NCBI GenBank assembly: GCA_013698525.1 | Contig: JACCSM010000481.1 | Span: 1 to 7,401, forward strand | Source: Rubrobacteraceae bacterium | GTDB taxonomy: Bacteria; Actinomycetota; Rubrobacteria; Rubrobacterales; Rubrobacteraceae | Direction: 5' to 3' | DNA: 7,401 nucleotides | Translations under genes and position numbers: made by a program | In this document: piece by piece, positions 5,945-7,401 of the stretch | Layout of the letters: the number at the start of each line of letters is the position of its first letter | Numbering within the stretch: the stretch's first letter is position 1 | The notes under the pieces: generated by a model | Told to the model about the DNA's origin: nothing | The model's database searches: none | Seen by the model: only the letters and a program-made list of their open reading frames with translations

Positions 5945-7120
5945 CTACACTTCGTGCCCAACGACCTCCTCCACTTGCTTTAGCTGCACGTTCGAGGGGA
6001 TCATCGCCAATGCACGATCGCGCAACCGGCAAAGGAGTGGGTTCTCGAGCTGGCCGATCCGGCCGATGCGCCGCGATTGCTTCACGATCTTCGCCGTCCT
6101 CGCCGCGCGCAGCCTCTCGTAGCGCCTCAGGGCATCAGGGATGCTTTCGCGGCCAGCTTCGTCAGGCTCCCGGAGGCATCGTGCCAGCACCACCGCATCT
6201 TCTATTGCCTGGCAGGCACCCTGCCCGAGATTGGGAGTCATCGGGTGGGCGGCGTCGCCCAGCAAGGTTATCCTCCCCTGCCCCCAGCGTCCCACCAGGG
6301 GCTCGCGGTCGTAGAGGTCGTCGCGGCGTATGGCCTCTCTGGCGGTGGCTTCGATGAGCTCCGGGACGGGACGGTGCCATTCCCTGAAGAGCGTGAGAAG
6401 AGTTGCCCTGGCCCCTCCGGGACCGCCGTCCTTTCCTCTCTCCGGGGCGTTTCTGGTGGCGAACCAGTAGACCCTACCTTTGCCTATGTGGGCGCACCCG
6501 AACCTCTGACCTCGTCCCCAAGACTCGAAACCTGAACCCCAAGCCAAGAGGTCCTGTCCGGATTTCGCCACCGCCCGCCACGCCGTGTAGCCGGCGTAGC
6601 GGGGCGCTGCGGGGCCGAACAGCCTGGCCCGGATCTTCGAGCGGAGGCCGTCGGCGCCTACGAGGAGGTCGACGCGCTCCTCAGAACCGCCGGCGAGGAG
6701 GACAGTCACGCCGGCCCCGTCCTGCTCGAATCCTTGCACCTCGAAGCCGAGGCGCAGCGGTTCCTCGCCCAGCTCTCGCAAGAGTAACGCTTGTAGGTCC
6801 GCCCGATGTACGGCCGCGCTCTCTGCTCCGACCCTACGCTCGATCTCGCTCGCCGGGATGCTCGCGAGCACCTCACCGCGCCACGAGCGTATTTCGCCGG
6901 CCGAGGCCGGCGTGCCCAGGTTGCCGACCGCCTCGGCGAGACCCAGTTTCCCAAGCGCCTTCTGTGCGTTGGCGGCGAGCAGCAACCCGGCGCCGATCTC
7001 CTCGAGCTCGGCCGCACGCTCGAGTACGACGACCTCGAAGCCCGCCATTCGAAGCGCTATCGCGGCGGTAAGCCCGCCGATGCCCCCGCCCACCACCGCG
7101 ACCCTGGTGGATCTCTTCAT
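5945..7120 (-). CDS. FAD-dependent monooxygenase, group A (aromatic hydroxylase / urate hydroxylase-like)
   Basis: A 391-residue single-component flavoprotein monooxygenase that would use NAD(P)H and O2 to hydroxylate or epoxidise an aromatic or unsaturated small molecule in the cytoplasm. All three FAD fingerprints are present: the N-terminal Rossmann motif GGGIGG (residues 11-16) with the ribose-binding acid Glu34 in VVLER; the DG motif LLVGADGLRSKIR (Asp157-Gly158); and the GD motif ITLLGDAAHPMTPNLGQG (Gly288-Asp289). The stretch PNLGQGACQAIEDAVVLA resembles HpxO urate hydroxylase, 6-hydroxynicotinate and salicylate hydroxylases and zeaxanthin epoxidase, so the substrate is open. The start is taken as ATG at 7118-7120 (MKRSTRVAVVGGG), which places the Rossmann strand at the very N-terminus as usual. 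A GTG at 7171 would add 17 His/Asp-rich residues and is less likely. No clear ribosome binding site precedes either start. It has no obvious metabolic partner in the window. Confidence 0.9.
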   Translation of the reverse strand: MKRSTRVAVVGGGIGGLTAAIALRMAGFEVVVLERAAELEEIGAGLLLAANAQKALGKLGLAEAVGNLGTPASAGEIRSWRGEVLASIPASEIERRVGAESAAVHRADLQALLLRELGEEPLRLGFEVQGFEQDGAGVTVLLAGGSEERVDLLVGADGLRSKIRARLFGPAAPRYAGYTAWRAVAKSGQDLLAWGSGFESWGRGQRFGCAHIGKGRVYWFATRNAPERGKDGGPGGARATLLTLFREWHRPVPELIEATAREAIRRDDLYDREPLVGRWGQGRITLLGDAAHPMTPNLGQGACQAIEDAVVLARCLREPDEAGRESIPDALRRYERLRAARTAKIVKQSRRIGRIGQLENPLLCRLRDRALAMIPSNVQLKQVEEVVGHEV

Positions 7121-7302
7121 TCTACGGCGGTGGTCGTGATCACTATCATGTGGAGAACCCTCAATTTGCACAGCCTACGCCCCGAGGAGCTATGCGCGAA
7201 CCTCCTGTTTCTAAGAACCGGTTTCGACGCACGCAGGCTTTTCGTCCTCAGACTCTGAACCTGCACCGGTCAGGAATTCGGACCGATCCCGGGGGTGGCG
7301 GC
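7121..7302. other. Intergenic region upstream of the monooxygenase gene
   Basis: About 180 bp with no supportable gene. An AGGAGG occurs on the minus strand (7199-7204) but no start codon follows at the right distance. AACCGGTT at 7216-7223 is a small perfect palindrome that could be an operator half-site, though too short to claim. No clear -35/-10 pair for the monooxygenase gene was found. Confidence 0.5.
7265..7287 (-). terminator. Possible hairpin downstream of the edge fragment
   Basis: Arms GACCGAT and ACCGGTC on the plus strand can pair over seven positions with one G-T wobble around a 9-base loop holding GAATTC. There is no T-run after it, so it is not a classical Rho-independent terminator. 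It lies about 15 bp after the stop of the possible coding fragment at the right edge and could end that transcript, or be chance. Confidence 0.2.
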
Positions 7303-7401
7303 TCACGTCGTTCTGAGCTGCAGCGACCCGAGCCTCACACCGGCGCGGATTCTCAAGGCGGGGCCATTCCCACTCAGGGCGACTTCAGTCAAGAAGGCGC
7401 C
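7303..7401 (-). CDS. Possible C-terminal end of an unidentified protein, cut by the window edge
   Basis: A minus-strand frame is open from the edge to TGA at 7303-7305, giving 32 residues that end RIRAGVRLGSLQLRTT. About 78% of its third codon positions are G or C, like the neighbouring genes, and the other two minus frames stop at once. One plus-strand frame is also open here but has poorer third-position composition. The fragment is too short to assign to any family. Confidence 0.25.
   Translation of the reverse strand, partial: GAFLTEVALSGNGPALRIRAGVRLGSLQLRTT

Noticed and set aside
7121..7171. GTG start giving a 17-residue extension of the monooxygenase
   Set aside because: Group A monooxygenases begin with the Rossmann strand almost at the N-terminus; the extension is His/Asp-rich and has no better ribosome binding site.

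Overview
The window is GC-rich. Every gene I can support lies on the minus strand, several with GTG starts. The actinobacterial character of the proteins suggests a Rubrobacter-like high-GC actinobacterium (for example, the second PAS domain of the cyclic-di-GMP protein carries YIDPVDAPDTSLYTSPQIER). That assignment rests on protein style and composition only, not on a marker gene.

Layout in transcription order, right to left. At the right edge (7303-7401) there is a possible C-terminal fragment of an unidentified gene. About 180 bp of apparently non-coding DNA follows, holding one possible hairpin. Next is a group A FAD-dependent monooxygenase (5945-7120), then a 150-bp gap containing a sequence that resembles the 3' half of a tRNA, then a six-helix membrane protein (5096-5794). 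A 90-bp gap holds a perfect TATAAT only about 15 bases before the next start codon.

The main block is a probable four-gene operon: a 926-residue GAF-PAS-PAS-GGDEF-EAL cyclic-di-GMP enzyme (2225-5005); an HpcH/HpaI-family aldolase (1435-2196, starting 28 bp after the previous stop with a strong GGAGGAGGT); HPr of the phosphotransferase system (1115-1372); and PTS Enzyme I (1099 to beyond the left edge, about 366 of some 570 residues present). HPr and Enzyme I are in the same reading frame, separated by one TAG and five codons.

How they work together: Enzyme I takes phosphate from PEP onto His188 and passes it to His15 of HPr. The aldolase probably makes or consumes pyruvate or a related 2-oxo acid. 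The lead gene could set cyclic-di-GMP levels in response to a GAF/PAS-sensed signal. A link between second-messenger signalling and PEP/pyruvate carbon flow is inference from gene order only. No Enzyme II, DhaM or sugar transporter is present. I see no CRISPR array, insertion sequence, phage gene or defence system, and nothing I would call a new system. The most unusual points are the operon composition, the near-leaderless promoter, the near-fusion of ptsH and ptsI, and the tRNA-like remnant.
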